From assembly GCA_001464895.1 (NCBI GenBank), contig LNEE01000006.1, forward strand, positions 26,360 through 90,359: a stretch of 64,000 nucleotides of DNA, read 5' to 3'. This DNA is from Betaproteobacteria bacterium Ga0077532. Its GTDB lineage: Bacteria; Pseudomonadota; Gammaproteobacteria; Burkholderiales; Ga0077523. Shown here piece by piece: positions 1-13,355 of the stretch. Under the pieces are notes generated by a model. It searched no databases. It saw nothing but the letters and a program-made list of their open reading frames with translations, and had not been told where the DNA came from. The translations under genes and the position numbers were made by a program. Within the stretch, counting starts at the first letter, position 1. Every line of letters begins with the position of its first letter.

Positions 1-1391
1 CGAGCGGCGCTGCAGGCAGCATGAGGATCACCGTCACCGGCGACACCGCACTTCAGGACCTGCTTGCCAACGATCCCGCGGGCGTCCAAGCCTTGACGCA
101 GACCGCGGCGGCCCAGGATGCGGAGCTGACGGTGAACGGGCTGTCGGTCACCAGCAAGTCGAACTCGCTGGCCGATGTCATTCAGGGCGTCACCTTGAAC
201 ATCGTGAAGGCCGGGACCGCATCGATCGCCGTGGGCCGCGATACCAGCGCGGCGCAGAAGGGCGTCCAGGACTTCGTGAAGGCGTTCAACGATCTGAACT
301 CTCTCCTCGTCAACGCAAGCGCCGCCAGCCCGGCGACGAGCTCGGGTCAGACCGGGACGAGTGGCCCACTCAACGGTGATGCGGCGGTACGGTCCATCCA
401 GACGCAACTGCGCAGCGTGCTGGCCGAATCTCTGGGCCAGGGATTCTCCCTCCGGACGCTGTCGCAGGTTGGCATCACCTTCCAGCGGAACGGGAGTCTT
501 GCTCTCGATGCAGGCCAGCTTTCGACGGCGGCGACCACCAATCCGGATGGGCTCGCCGCCCTCTTTGCGACCTCGGGAACTGCCACTGACAGCCTCATGA
601 CCGTCCGGCGCCAGTCTGCGGCCACGAAGGCCGGCAACTACGCGGTCGACATCACCCAGCTCGCCACGCAGGGGCGCCTCACGGGCTCGGCCGCAGCCAA
701 TCTGACCATCACCAGCGGTGTGAACGATCGGCTCACCCTGACCGTCGACGGCACCTCCGCCTCGGTGAACATTCCTGCGGGGACGTACACGGCGGACTCC
801 CTGTCGGCGGTGGTCCAGTCCGCAGTGAACGGCAACGCCACGCTGAGCGCAGCAGGAAAGGGTGTTGTCATCGAGAACACTGGCGGAATCCTGTCCATCG
901 TTTCCAGGCGTTTCGGCAGCGATTCCGCTGTCGCAATCGCCGGCATCGGTGCGGCGGATCTGCTCGGTTCATCCCCGACCGCATCCAGCGGAGTCGACGT
1001 CGCCGGTACCATCAACGGATTGGCGGCAACAGGCTCCGGACAGGTGCTCACCGGCGCGGACAGCAGCGTCACGGAGGGACTCGAAGTGGAAGTGACCGGA
1101 GGCAGTACCGGTTCGCGCGGAAGCGTGACCGTGGGCAAGGGCTTTGCATCTCGCATCAGTGAGGTGGTGGAGGGCTTTCTATCGAGCACCGGGCCGCTGT
1201 CGAGTCGGACCGCTGGCATCAACCGATCGATCGACGATATCTCCAAGCAGCGGGAGACGCTCGAACGGCGGTTGACGGGCGTACAGGCCCGCTACCTGGC
1301 GCAGTTCACCGCCCTCGACGTGATGCTGTCCGGTATGCGGCAGACGAGTTCGTTCCTCACCCAGCAACTCGAGACACTCAACCGGGCTTGA
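1..1391 (+). CDS. fliD: Flagellar filament cap FliD, 5' end outside the window
   Basis: The reading frame is already open at base 3, so the N-terminal part of the gene lies outside the window. What remains, about 460 codons, has the FliD pattern: an N-terminal-half segment with the flagellin-hook-type sequence SLADVIQGVTLNI, a central domain, and a C-terminal helical region that ends in QTSSFLTQQLETLNRA. FliD forms the pentameric cap at the tip of the growing filament and folds flagellin subunits into place. The next genes are fliS and fliT, the usual chaperone neighbours, only 69 bases downstream. The ATG at 21 given by the ORF track is internal and is not the true start. Confidence 0.93.
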   Translation, partial: SGAAGSMRITVTGDTALQDLLANDPAGVQALTQTAAAQDAELTVNGLSVTSKSNSLADVIQGVTLNIVKAGTASIAVGRDTSAAQKGVQDFVKAFNDLNSLLVNASAASPATSSGQTGTSGPLNGDAAVRSIQTQLRSVLAESLGQGFSLRTLSQVGITFQRNGSLALDAGQLSTAATTNPDGLAALFATSGTATDSLMTVRRQSAATKAGNYAVDITQLATQGRLTGSAAANLTITSGVNDRLTLTVDGTSASVNIPAGTYTADSLSAVVQSAVNGNATLSAAGKGVVIENTGGILSIVSRRFGSDSAVAIAGIGAADLLGSSPTASSGVDVAGTINGLAATGSGQVLTGADSSVTEGLEVEVTGGSTGSRGSVTVGKGFASRISEVVEGFLSSTGPLSSRTAGINRSIDDISKQRETLERRLTGVQARYLAQFTALDVMLSGMRQTSSFLTQQLETLNRA

Positions 1392-1460
1392 TTTCCGCCT
1401 GAGAGACATGTCCGCCGGCAATGGGCGTCCCGCCCGTGTCGGAGAACGAAGACTTAGAAG

Positions 1461-1922
1461 ATGACCAACGTGATCGATCATGCTCTGAAGACCTACGCTC
1501 GCATGGACGTCGAAACCGGTGTGGCCGGCGCGACGCCCGAGATGCTGATCGTGATGCTCTACGACGGAGCGCTCCGTTCGATCGCAACCGCCAGGGTCCG
1601 CATGGAGGAAGGCGATCAGCAGGCCAAGGGACAAGCGATCTCCAAGGCGATCGGCATCATCGAGGAAGGCCTTCGCGGATCTCTAGATGCCGCTGCCGGC
1701 GGCGAACTCGGTTCGAACCTGAGCGATCTCTACGAGTACATGAGTCACCGCCTGATGCTCGCGAATCTGCGCAACGATCCGTCCATGCTCGACGAGGTAT
1801 CGGATCTCCTGCGCGCGCTCAAGACCGCGTGGGATGGCCTCATCAACCCGCAGGGCGCGAACGTCGCCGAGGTTCGGGACGCGCCGCCTGCGCGATCTTC
1901 CACCAGCTACGGCAGGGTCTGA
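1461..1922 (+). CDS. fliS: Flagellin export chaperone FliS
   Basis: This 153-aa protein matches FliS in length and sequence (motifs TPEMLIVMLYDGALRSI and YEYMSHRLMLANLRND). FliS binds the C-terminus of flagellin in the cytoplasm, prevents early polymerisation and delivers it to the export gate. It lies between fliD and fliT, and its TGA is only four bases before the GTG of the next gene, so the two are probably translationally coupled. The C-terminal tail is proline/alanine/serine rich and not well conserved. Confidence 0.95.
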   Translation: MTNVIDHALKTYARMDVETGVAGATPEMLIVMLYDGALRSIATARVRMEEGDQQAKGQAISKAIGIIEEGLRGSLDAAAGGELGSNLSDLYEYMSHRLMLANLRNDPSMLDEVSDLLRALKTAWDGLINPQGANVAEVRDAPPARSSTSYGRV

Positions 1923-1926
1923 CCAC

Positions 1927-2253
1927 GTGTCATCCGAAGCGGTCGTTGCAGCCTATGCGGAAGTCCTGGCGCTTACCGAACGAATGCTCGAGGCGGCTCG
2001 TGGGAACGATTGGGATGCCCTGGTCCGGATCGAGCAGGAGCGTGATCGACAGGTCGCGTTGCTGCGGCAGCAGGATGTCGACCCCGGGCGGGTTCCGGCG
2101 CTCCGCGCACGCAAGCGCGAGCTGATCGAAGCGATCATGGCCCGCGATGCCGATGTCCGCAGCCTCACGGAGGACTGGATGCACGAGTTGCGCGAGATTC
2201 TCGAAAGCGCCGGCAACGTCCAGAAGCTGCACAAGACCTACGACCAGGGCTGA
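1927..2253 (+). CDS. fliT: FliT-like flagellar chaperone
   Basis: A 108-aa all-helical protein starts at the GTG four bases after the fliS stop. It is rich in charged residues (RIEQERDRQVALLRQQ, DWMHELREILESA), as expected of FliT, the small chaperone for the cap protein FliD that in enterics also binds FlhDC. FliT sequences diverge strongly, so the call rests on size, helical content and position after fliD-fliS. The ORF-track start at 1834 would overlap fliS by 89 bases and is rejected. Confidence 0.72.
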   Translation: MSSEAVVAAYAEVLALTERMLEAARGNDWDALVRIEQERDRQVALLRQQDVDPGRVPALRARKRELIEAIMARDADVRSLTEDWMHELREILESAGNVQKLHKTYDQG

Positions 2254-2328
2254 GCACCCGAGGTCGATTGACGGTGTCTCCTGGCACCTGCACACTCTCC
2301 CGCATCGAAGAAACCTCATGCGCGGCCC

Positions 2329-2766
2329 GTGGATCCGATCGTCATCACCTGGCGTGAACTGCTGATCGCCGTCATTGCCGTGCTGGCCGTGTACGCGGCC
2401 GAGCTCCTGCTCCTGCTGCGCTTCGGCCGTCAGCCGCGCCTTCCGTTTCGCACGCGCTCGCGCCCCGATCCCGCTTCACAACCTCAGCAAGCGTATGCGC
2501 TTGGTCACCTCCGGGAAGAGGTCACCGAGCTGCGCCGTACAGTGGCGACGCTTCGGATGGAACTCGAGGCATTGCAGAAGAATTCCGCGCGTGTCGCGCC
2601 ATCTTCATCGACGCTGTCTTCTCCGGCACCGTCGTCCCAGACACCCTACGCCCAGGCGATTCAGCTTGCCCGCGAAGGCGGCGATGCTGTGGCGCTGGCG
2701 CGGGACTGCGGGATCTCCCGGGGTGAGGCCGAACTGATCGTGGCGCTCCACAGCACGCGGCACTGA
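2329..2766 (+). CDS. DUF2802-type membrane-anchored protein
   Basis: The 145-aa protein starts at GTG. It has one N-terminal membrane helix (about residues 11-30, LLIAVIAVLAVYAAELLLLL), then a charged coiled-coil stretch (HLREEVTELRRTVATLRMELEALQ), a Pro/Ser linker, and a C-terminal helix-turn-helix-like segment (AIQLAREGGDAVALARDCGISRGEAELIVALH). This layout fits the DUF2802 family found in flagellar clusters of beta- and gammaproteobacteria. No biochemical function is known to me. It lies in the flagellar run, between fliT and the fliK-like gene. Confidence 0.7.
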   Translation: MDPIVITWRELLIAVIAVLAVYAAELLLLLRFGRQPRLPFRTRSRPDPASQPQQAYALGHLREEVTELRRTVATLRMELEALQKNSARVAPSSSTLSSPAPSSQTPYAQAIQLAREGGDAVALARDCGISRGEAELIVALHSTRH

Positions 2767-2979
2767 GCAGGGTGCTGAGCGCTTTGTCAGGCCGCAACCT
2801 GCCTCGCGAATAGGTTGCGAATTTTCCTCCTGGGATGATCTGCATGGAGCATCCACCAGTCGGACCGAGTGGAGCGTGCTGGTAGGAGTTGTGTTCCGTT
2901 TTGCATCGGTCCGTTGCGGGCGAGCGTCCGCAGGCGCGGGCGGGTGCCCAGTCTCACCCGATAGCGAGAGGACACCCGC

Positions 2980-4050
2980 TTGGAGAGCATCACACCGCTG
3001 CGCGCACCCGTTGCACTGGCTGGCTCCCCGAGACCAGTCCTCGAGGGCAGGCCCGAGATCGCAGGGCAGGTGCTCGCCCTTCCCGCCGGTGCCTCCGTGG
3101 ACGCCGTCATCGTCGGGCGGCCGACACGGGATGTGGTGCTGCTGGACGTTGCCGGCCAGCTCTTCCAGACGACGCTTCCCGACGGCGCGGTGCAGGACGG
3201 GGCCAGCAAGCTTCCGCTGGTGGTGCTGCGTGGAGGGGAGAGACCAGCCTTCCTGCTTGACCGAGGTGCAGCCGAGCCGGCGGCAACGCCCTCTGCGCGC
3301 GTCGACCTCAGCACAGCAGGTAGCAGGCTGGGCGCCGCGGTTGCTGCGGCGACCAAGGGGCAGGAGGGTGCCCAGCCGGCCGTCTCGGCGACACCGTTGC
3401 TGCCAGGGCCCCCTGCGGATGCCGACGGTCTGGTGCCCCCCCTCAGGCAGGCTGTGGAGGGAAGTGGACTCTTCTACGAGTCCCATCAGGCGGAATGGGT
3501 CGCCGGCCGCCGCCCGCTCGAGGCTATCCGGAGTGAGCCGCAGGCGATGGCGGGCCGGCAACTCGCGCAAGGCGAGGGCGAGCCCACCGGGGCGGTCGCG
3601 CCAAGATCCGAGGGCACCGCGGCAACGGCATCGCCGATGTCTGCTGCGGAGGCCCGGTCGTCCGTGGATGCAAACTCCCCACCGGCGCCCGCAATCGCGC
3701 AACTGGTCGACCGACAGTTGCAGACCCTCGCCGGCCAGCCGATCGCGTGGAGCGGGCAGGTGTGGCCCGGGCAGACGATGGAATGGCAGATCGAAGAGGA
3801 TCAGTCGGATGAGGCGCAGGACATGCCGAACCAGGCATGGACCTCGAAGCTGCGCCTGACGTTGCCGAATCTGGGCGAGGTCGAACTGCGCGTCGGGCTG
3901 CGGGACGAGCGCTTGTCCGTGCGAGTGACCTCGGGCGTCGAGCATGTGCCCGCGTTCAGGGAATCTGCGGACGTGCTGCGGAGCGCGCTGGCCGCGCGCG
4001 GCCTGTCGCTCACCGCCCTCGAGGTTGGGCCCGATGGCGACGACGCCTGA
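2980..4050 (+). CDS. fliK: Flagellar hook-length control protein FliK-like
   Basis: This 356-aa protein begins at TTG 2980 behind a GAGAGGA ribosome-binding site. The N-terminal two thirds are low-complexity and rich in Ala/Pro/Gly. The region around residues 165-185 (GLFYESHQAEWVAGRRPLEAI) and the C-terminal domain (KLRLTLPNLGEVELRVGL) match the Flg_hook domain of FliK-like proteins. FliK is a secreted molecular ruler that stops hook growth and switches export specificity by acting on FlhB. Its 3' end overlaps the next gene, which encodes a stand-alone FlhB C-terminal homologue; that pairing supports the call. Confidence 0.85.
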   Translation: MESITPLRAPVALAGSPRPVLEGRPEIAGQVLALPAGASVDAVIVGRPTRDVVLLDVAGQLFQTTLPDGAVQDGASKLPLVVLRGGERPAFLLDRGAAEPAATPSARVDLSTAGSRLGAAVAAATKGQEGAQPAVSATPLLPGPPADADGLVPPLRQAVEGSGLFYESHQAEWVAGRRPLEAIRSEPQAMAGRQLAQGEGEPTGAVAPRSEGTAATASPMSAAEARSSVDANSPPAPAIAQLVDRQLQTLAGQPIAWSGQVWPGQTMEWQIEEDQSDEAQDMPNQAWTSKLRLTLPNLGEVELRVGLRDERLSVRVTSGVEHVPAFRESADVLRSALAARGLSLTALEVGPDGDDA

Positions 4051-4369
4051 CCCGCGATCGGCGGCGGTTGCCCTCGCCTACGAGGCGTCCGAGGGCGCTC
4101 CGCGCGTGGTGGCCAGAGGGCGTGGTGTTCTCGCGCAGGCGATCATCGAGAAGGCGCGCGACGCTGGCGTCTTCGTGCATGAGTCACCGGAGCTGGTGGC
4201 GCTGCTCATGCAGGTGGATCTCGATGCGCGCATCCCGCCGCAGCTCTATGTCGCGATCGCGGAACTGCTCGCCTGGGTGTATCGCCTGGAGCGCGGCGAT
4301 GTCACGGAGAGCGAGGGGCCGCTCCTCACCCTTCCAACTGGTGAATCAGGTCCGCTTCCAGGCGAATGA
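4034..4369 (+). CDS. FlhB C-terminal-domain homologue (EscU/YscU family), stand-alone
   Basis: The 111-aa protein corresponds only to the cytoplasmic domain of FlhB. It has ALAYEASEGAPRVVARGRG, then IIEKARDAGVFVHESPELVALLMQVDLD, the usual FlhB-C signature. The NPTH autocleavage site and the transmembrane domain are absent, which is normal for the FhlB-like stand-alone paralogues found beside fliK-like genes. The ATG at 4034 overlaps the fliK-like stop by 17 bases. Its last 44 bases overlap the 3' end of the convergent glnD gene. Confidence 0.85.
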   Translation: MATTPDPRSAAVALAYEASEGAPRVVARGRGVLAQAIIEKARDAGVFVHESPELVALLMQVDLDARIPPQLYVAIAELLAWVYRLERGDVTESEGPLLTLPTGESGPLPGE

Positions 4370-6920
4370 CCTTCTTCGAATCCCGCAAGGCCTCGCCCTT
4401 CAACAGGAAGACATCCTCTGCACGTGCGCCAAGCGTGTTGATCTTGGCATTCTGGACGTGGATACCGTACTCGGCCAGTGTCCTAGCCACCCGGGACAGC
4501 AGTCCTGGCCGGTCGCCCGCGATCAGCGATAGGTAGTGATAGGTGCCTCTCTCGTCGGGGCGGATGGTCACCTCGGGCGTCAGCGGGAACGCCTTCAGCT
4601 GACGCGAAACCCGACCTCGCGTGGGTGGTTCGGGTGGTGCCGCGGAGCGCAGTCGTTCGCTCAACTCGTGCTCGACGTAGCTGATGACATCGCGATAGTG
4701 TGATCTGGTCTGTGCGGGATCCATCACCAGAAAATGGTCGAGCGCATAGCCGTCGCGCGTCGTGTAGATCCGTGCCTCGACAATGCTGTACGAGAGGCGT
4801 TCGAAAAAGCTGCACATGCGCGCGAACATCAGCGGTTGATCGGGTGAGTAGATCAGCAGCTCGAGACCCTCGCCGATCGGGGACAGACGGGCTTTCACCA
4901 CGGGTTCGCGCGTATCTGCGCGATAGAACAGATGGCGCGTGTGCCATGCGATGTCGCCCGGTTCGTGCCTCAGGAAGTAGCTGTCGCCGAGACGCGCCCA
5001 GAGCTTCTCTTCCGCACCCTCCGGCAGCGCGTAGGCCCGCAGGCGGACGCGTACGCGCTCCTTTCGATCCTGCACCGATCCCTCGATCGGCGCTTCCGAG
5101 CCTCCGATGGCCCGTTGGGCTGCGCGGAACAGATCTTCGAGGAGCTTGCCTTTCCAGGCATTCCACACCTTTGGGCTCGTCCCGCGGATGTCCGCGACGG
5201 TGAGCAGATAGAGTCCGACGAGGCGTCGCTCGGTCGAGACCATGTCGGCGAATCGACGGATCACGGCCGGATCGGACAGGTCCTGCTTCTGCGCCGTGGA
5301 GGACATCTTGAGGTGGTGTTCCACCAGCCACGCCACCAGGTCGGCGTCCTCGGCGGCGAGGCCGTGCGCGCGGCAGAACCGCAAGGCATCGGCCCGTCCC
5401 AGTGTGGAGTGGTCGCCGCCACGACCCTTGGCGATGTCGTGGAAGAGGCCCGCCAGATACAGCACCTCCGGACGCGCGAAGTCCGCCATCAGCCGTGAGC
5501 ACATCGGGTACTCGTGGGCCATGTCCGGGATCGCGAACCGGCGCAGGTTCCGCACCACGAGCAGGATGTGCTCGTCGACCGTGTAGACGTGGAAGAGATC
5601 GTGTTGCATGCGTCCGACGATCCTGCCGAAGGCGGGCAGATAAAGCCCGAGCATCCCGAAGCGGTTCATACGTCGGAGTGTGCGGGCCACGCCGGATGGC
5701 TCTCGCATCATCAGCATGAACAGCTCGCGGTGCCGTGGTTCCTGGCGGAACGCCGCGTTCACGTGCCTGCGCGCATGCCAGAGTGCCCGCTGCGTCGATG
5801 CTGCGAGGCCCTTCACCTCGGGGTGCTGCTGCCAGAGGAGGAACGTTTCCAGAACAGCGGAAGGTTCCCGGTCGAACAGGTCCGGCTGCGCAAGCTCGAG
5901 CAACTCGTTGCTGATGCGGAAGCGCTCGTTGATCGCCACTGGCGCGGCATCGGGCGGGGGGAAGAGACGGATCCGCAGATTTGCCAGCACGATGCTCGAC
6001 AACTGCAGCACTGCCTTCGCGGTGCGATAGAAGCGTTGCATGAGCTGTTCGCTGGCTCGCCGCGCCACGGATTCCTTCATGCCCATGCGTTCTGCTATGC
6101 GCGTCTGCAGGTCGAACAGCAGGCGGTCCTCGCGGCGCCCGACGAGATGGTGCAGCTGGATCCTGAGCGATTGCAGCACGGCTTCGTGGCGGGACAGACG
6201 GGTGGCTTCGGCCATCGTGAGGATGCCGTGGGCGGTGAGGTCGCGCCACGACGCGCCCATGCCGCTCGCGCGTGCCACCCACAGAATCACCTGAAGGTCG
6301 CGGAGGCCGCCCGGATTCTCCTTGAGGTTGGGTTCGAGGCTGTACGCGATGTCATTGAACCGCGTGTGGCGCTGGTGCTGTTCGAGCAGCTTGGCTTCGC
6401 AGAAGGCGCGAGGGTCCAGGGACTGCTGGTAGGCCGCGCGGAAGCGATCGAACAGGAGCGGGTCTCCGGCGAGCAATCTCGCTTCGAGCAGGTTCGTCTG
6501 GATAGTGATGTCCTGTTTCGCCTGGAGGATGCACTCGGAGATCGTGCGTGTGCTCTGGCCGATCTCCAGCCCGAGATCCCATAGTGTCCCGACGAACTTT
6601 TCGATCGCAGGCTGCTGGGCGCCGATTGCGCCGTCGCCCAGGAGAATCAGGAGGTCCACATCGGAGTGAGGAAACAGCTGACCGCGCCCGTAGCCGCCCA
6701 CCGCAACGAGCGCCGCGCCCGCAGGCATCAGTCCGCCCCACGCTTCACGCAGCAGTCCGTCCACGAGGTCGGCCATGCGTGAGAGCAGGACGGCCGGTTG
6801 CCCCGTCTCGTCGAACCGTCGGGCGAGACGCTCCCTTCCTTCCTTCAGGGCTGTCCGGCTGCGGGCGACGAACTCGCGGGTGTCGAACGCGTCGGGATTC
6901 ACGCGCGGTGCGAGATTCAT
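4326..6920 (-). CDS. glnD: Bifunctional uridylyltransferase/uridylyl-removing enzyme GlnD
   Basis: GlnD senses glutamine and adds or removes UMP on PII proteins, thereby controlling glutamine synthetase and nitrogen regulation. The 864-aa protein has the full architecture: a nucleotidyltransferase motif GGYGRGQLFPHSDVD (about residues 75-89), a central GlnD uridylyltransferase domain, an HD phosphohydrolase motif LFHDIAKGRGGDHS (about residue 490), and two C-terminal ACT domains (ELLIYSPDQPLMFARMCSFF and LIAGDRPGLLSRVARTL). Its start lies only six bases from the 3' end of map, so map-glnD is probably one transcription unit read leftwards. The long plus-strand ORFs across this gene are shadows. 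Confidence 0.97.
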   Translation of the reverse strand: MNLAPRVNPDAFDTREFVARSRTALKEGRERLARRFDETGQPAVLLSRMADLVDGLLREAWGGLMPAGAALVAVGGYGRGQLFPHSDVDLLILLGDGAIGAQQPAIEKFVGTLWDLGLEIGQSTRTISECILQAKQDITIQTNLLEARLLAGDPLLFDRFRAAYQQSLDPRAFCEAKLLEQHQRHTRFNDIAYSLEPNLKENPGGLRDLQVILWVARASGMGASWRDLTAHGILTMAEATRLSRHEAVLQSLRIQLHHLVGRREDRLLFDLQTRIAERMGMKESVARRASEQLMQRFYRTAKAVLQLSSIVLANLRIRLFPPPDAAPVAINERFRISNELLELAQPDLFDREPSAVLETFLLWQQHPEVKGLAASTQRALWHARRHVNAAFRQEPRHRELFMLMMREPSGVARTLRRMNRFGMLGLYLPAFGRIVGRMQHDLFHVYTVDEHILLVVRNLRRFAIPDMAHEYPMCSRLMADFARPEVLYLAGLFHDIAKGRGGDHSTLGRADALRFCRAHGLAAEDADLVAWLVEHHLKMSSTAQKQDLSDPAVIRRFADMVSTERRLVGLYLLTVADIRGTSPKVWNAWKGKLLEDLFRAAQRAIGGSEAPIEGSVQDRKERVRVRLRAYALPEGAEEKLWARLGDSYFLRHEPGDIAWHTRHLFYRADTREPVVKARLSPIGEGLELLIYSPDQPLMFARMCSFFERLSYSIVEARIYTTRDGYALDHFLVMDPAQTRSHYRDVISYVEHELSERLRSAAPPEPPTRGRVSRQLKAFPLTPEVTIRPDERGTYHYLSLIAGDRPGLLSRVARTLAEYGIHVQNAKINTLGARAEDVFLLKGEALRDSKKVIRLEADLIHQLEG

Positions 6921-6926
6921 GACGGT

Positions 6927-7721
6927 TCAGGCCGCTGGCGCAGGCGGTGCACCATCCGAAAGCGTCAACACCTCGAATCCGTCATCGGTCACGAGAACGG
7001 TGTGTTCCCACTGGGCCGAGAGGCTGTGGTCCTTCGTGACCACGGTCCAGCCATCCCCGAGCTGTCGGATACCAGCCTTACCGGCGTTGATCATCGGCTC
7101 GATCGTGAAGGTCATGCCGGCCTGGAGCTTGAGCCCCGTTGCAGGCTTTCCGTAGTGGAGCACCTGCGGTTCCTCGTGGAACCGCCGGCCGATGCCATGG
7201 CCGCAGAACTCGCGCACGATGCTGAAACCGTTGGCCTCGGCGTGCGTCTGGATCACGTGTCCGACGTCACCCAGGTGCACACCCGGACGCACCATGCGGA
7301 TACCGCGCCACATGCACTCGTAGGTGATGTCGCAGAGCCGCCTCGCCTGGATGGAAGGTTCTCCCACATGGAACATGCGACTCGTGTCCCCATGAAAGCC
7401 GTCCTTGATCACCGTGATGTCGATGTTCACGACGTCGCCGTTCTTGAGCGCTTTCGCACCGGGAACCCCGTGACAAACGACGTGATTCACGGAGGTGCAG
7501 ATGCTCTTGGGGTAGGGCTTGTAGCCGGGCGGGGCGTAGTTCAGGGGCGCGGGGACGCAGCCCTGAACGTTCACCATGTAGTCATGGCAGAGTCGGTCGA
7601 GTTCGTCGGTGGTGACTCCGGCCTTCACGTGGGGGCCGATGAAGTCGAGGACTTCGGCAGCAAGGCGCCCCGCGACGCGCATTCTCTGGATATCTTCTGG
7701 AGACTTTATGTTGACCGACAT
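6927..7721 (-). CDS. map: Type I methionine aminopeptidase
   Basis: Map removes the initiator methionine from new proteins. The metal ligands of the M24A family are all visible: NIDITVIKDGFHGDTSRMF (two Asp), CGHGIGRRFHEEP (His), FTIEPM (Glu) and WEHTVL (Glu). Length is 264 aa from the ATG at 7721 (MSVNIKSPEDIQRMRVAGRLAAEVLDF), which lines up with usual Map N-termini; upstream starts at 7733/7736 are possible. In many proteobacteria map is followed by glnD, as here. The product acts in the cytoplasm on ribosome-bound chains. Confidence 0.96.
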   Translation of the reverse strand: MSVNIKSPEDIQRMRVAGRLAAEVLDFIGPHVKAGVTTDELDRLCHDYMVNVQGCVPAPLNYAPPGYKPYPKSICTSVNHVVCHGVPGAKALKNGDVVNIDITVIKDGFHGDTSRMFHVGEPSIQARRLCDITYECMWRGIRMVRPGVHLGDVGHVIQTHAEANGFSIVREFCGHGIGRRFHEEPQVLHYGKPATGLKLQAGMTFTIEPMINAGKAGIRQLGDGWTVVTKDHSLSAQWEHTVLVTDDGFEVLTLSDGAPPAPAA

Positions 7722-7739
7722 GCTGGGCGACATCACCTA

Positions 7740-8160
7740 GGACGCCCCGCGCGAACCTTCTCCGGCGCTACGAAGCCGTCGGGAGTCCGAAACCACGGGA
7801 CAGGTTGCACCCGATTCGGGTGCTTGATCGGAAGACCGGGAATTGCAGTGGGGAGCATCGGATCGACGCCTGCCCGACACCAGTTTCCAGCCAGCGTGAC
7901 TCGACTTTCTCGGGAAACTCGAGCGCCGTGATTATAGCGACGCAGTCGTTGCCCGGAAGCCTTGACATGGCCCCGCCTGCAGCCTTCCATGGATCGTCCA
8001 GGTGGGATCATGGAGTTCGGTCCGACCCCGCCATCCCTGGACACGCTACGATGGCCTCCGCGAAAGGGCGCCCGAGTGCGTTCTAACGCGACGTTCACTA
8101 CGTCTGCATTTTCTTCGATGCAACAGTCTGTTAACATGCCGCCCCTGTGCGAATTCGGGG
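7740..8160. other. Gene-free divergent intergenic region between map and rimP
   Basis: About 420 bases between the divergent map and rimP genes. ORFs listed here lack family features and ribosome-binding sites. The region should hold the promoters of both operons. I see the minus-strand TATAAT noted separately and a plus-strand TTGACA near 7963 without a good -10 partner. No tRNA cloverleaf was recognised. Confidence 0.6.
7930..7960 (-). promoter_or_regulatory. Possible promoter for map-glnD
   Basis: A perfect minus-strand TATAAT (7936-7931) lies about 210 bases upstream of map. The -35 position (CTTCCG) is a poor match, so this is only a candidate. The transcript would begin near 7922 and carry a long leader that includes a small hairpin (GCACCCGAATCGGGTGC) around 7807-7823. 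Confidence 0.35.
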
Positions 8161-8189
8161 AAATGGGCTGAGGGCCCATTTTTGTTTTT
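8161..8189 (+). terminator. Leader terminator/attenuator-like hairpin before rimP
   Basis: An 8-bp perfect stem (AAATGGGC / GCCCATTT) with a short loop is followed by TTGTTTTT and ends eight bases before the rimP start. This has the form of an intrinsic terminator in the leader of the rimP-nusA-infB operon, so it could attenuate the operon. NusA is encoded by this operon and acts on such hairpins; feedback control is an inference. Confidence 0.6.
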
Positions 8190-8196
8190 GGGCGGC

Positions 8197-8631
8197 GTGG
8201 ACGCAGAATCAATCACAAAACGGGCAATCGAGGTTCACGGGTACGAACTCGTGGACTTTCAGGTGGGCAGCGGCCAGCAACGGCTGCTGCGTGTCTTCAT
8301 TGACAAGCCTGCGGGAATCACGGTCGAGGACTGCGCCACCGTGAGTCACCAGCTGACCCGCGTCTATGCGGTTGAGGGTGTCGACTACGACCGGCTGGAA
8401 GTTTCTTCCCCCGGGCTGGACCGCCCGCTCAAGCGAATCGAAGATTTCATGCGTTTCACCGGCGCGCAGGCGTCGGTGTCGATGCGGTTGCCGATAGAGG
8501 GCCGCAAACGCTTCACGGGCACGATTCTGGGTGCCGACGAGCAGGGTCGCGTGCGTCTCGACTGCGAGGCCGGCGAACTTGTTTTTGACCTGTCCGAAAT
8601 GGACAAGGCCCGGCTCAAGCCCGATATCTGA
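8197..8631 (+). CDS. rimP: Ribosome maturation factor RimP
   Basis: RimP helps assemble the 30S subunit. The 144-aa protein has the two-domain RimP pattern: ELVDFQVGSGQQRLLRVFID and VEDCATVSHQLTRVYAVE, then YDRLEVSSPGLDRPLKR and the C-terminal Sm-like barrel (FTGTILGADEQGRVRLDC). The GTG at 8197 is chosen because the ORF-track start at 8002 would run through the leader hairpin. It is the first gene of the rimP-nusA-infB-rbfA-truB-rpsO-pnp series. Confidence 0.95.
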   Translation: MDAESITKRAIEVHGYELVDFQVGSGQQRLLRVFIDKPAGITVEDCATVSHQLTRVYAVEGVDYDRLEVSSPGLDRPLKRIEDFMRFTGAQASVSMRLPIEGRKRFTGTILGADEQGRVRLDCEAGELVFDLSEMDKARLKPDI

Positions 8632-8643
8632 ATGGAGGTTGTC

Positions 8644-12949
<4,306 letters not shown>

Positions 12950-12980
12950 CGTCCGGCTCGAGACAACGGTTCAGACCGAT

Positions 12981-13355
12981 ATGGCGCAACGGCCTCCATC
13001 GCCGAGAACTGCCAGGCTGGCGGATCAGATCCAGCGAGACCTCGCGGAGCTGATCCGCCTCGAGGTGAAAGATCCCCGCGTCGGCCTCGTCACCGTCACG
13101 GGTGTCGACCTCAGCTCGGACCACACTCACGCCAAGATTCATTTCACCGTGATGGGCGACGAGGCCCGCATCGCCGAGGCGACGTACGGCCTGCAACGGG
13201 CGGGCGGCTTCCTTCGGTCGGCCCTCGCCCACGGCCTGAAGACGCGGACGGTTCCGGAGTTGCACTTCCACTACGACGAATCGGTGGCGCACGGCAGCCG
13301 GCTGTCGCAACTCATCGACGATGCTGTTCGTTCGGATCCCGGACACGAGTCGTGA
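12981..13355 (+). CDS. rbfA: 30S ribosome-binding factor RbfA
   Basis: RbfA is a small KH-type protein that binds 16S rRNA helix 1 during 30S maturation. The 124-aa protein shows RTARLADQIQRDLAELIRLEVKDPRVGLVTVT and the C-terminal PELHFHYDESVAHGSRLSQLID, both family hallmarks. It begins at ATG 12981, 31 bases after infB. Its TGA overlaps the GTG of truB (GTGA), indicating coupled translation. Confidence 0.96.
   Translation: MAQRPPSPRTARLADQIQRDLAELIRLEVKDPRVGLVTVTGVDLSSDHTHAKIHFTVMGDEARIAEATYGLQRAGGFLRSALAHGLKTRTVPELHFHYDESVAHGSRLSQLIDDAVRSDPGHES

Noticed and set aside
5514-6584. 356-aa plus-strand ORF inside glnD
   Set aside because: Antisense shadow of a confidently identified gene.
7740-8160. 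tRNA or other structured RNA in the map-rimP gap
   Set aside because: No cloverleaf or known RNA consensus could be recognised by eye.
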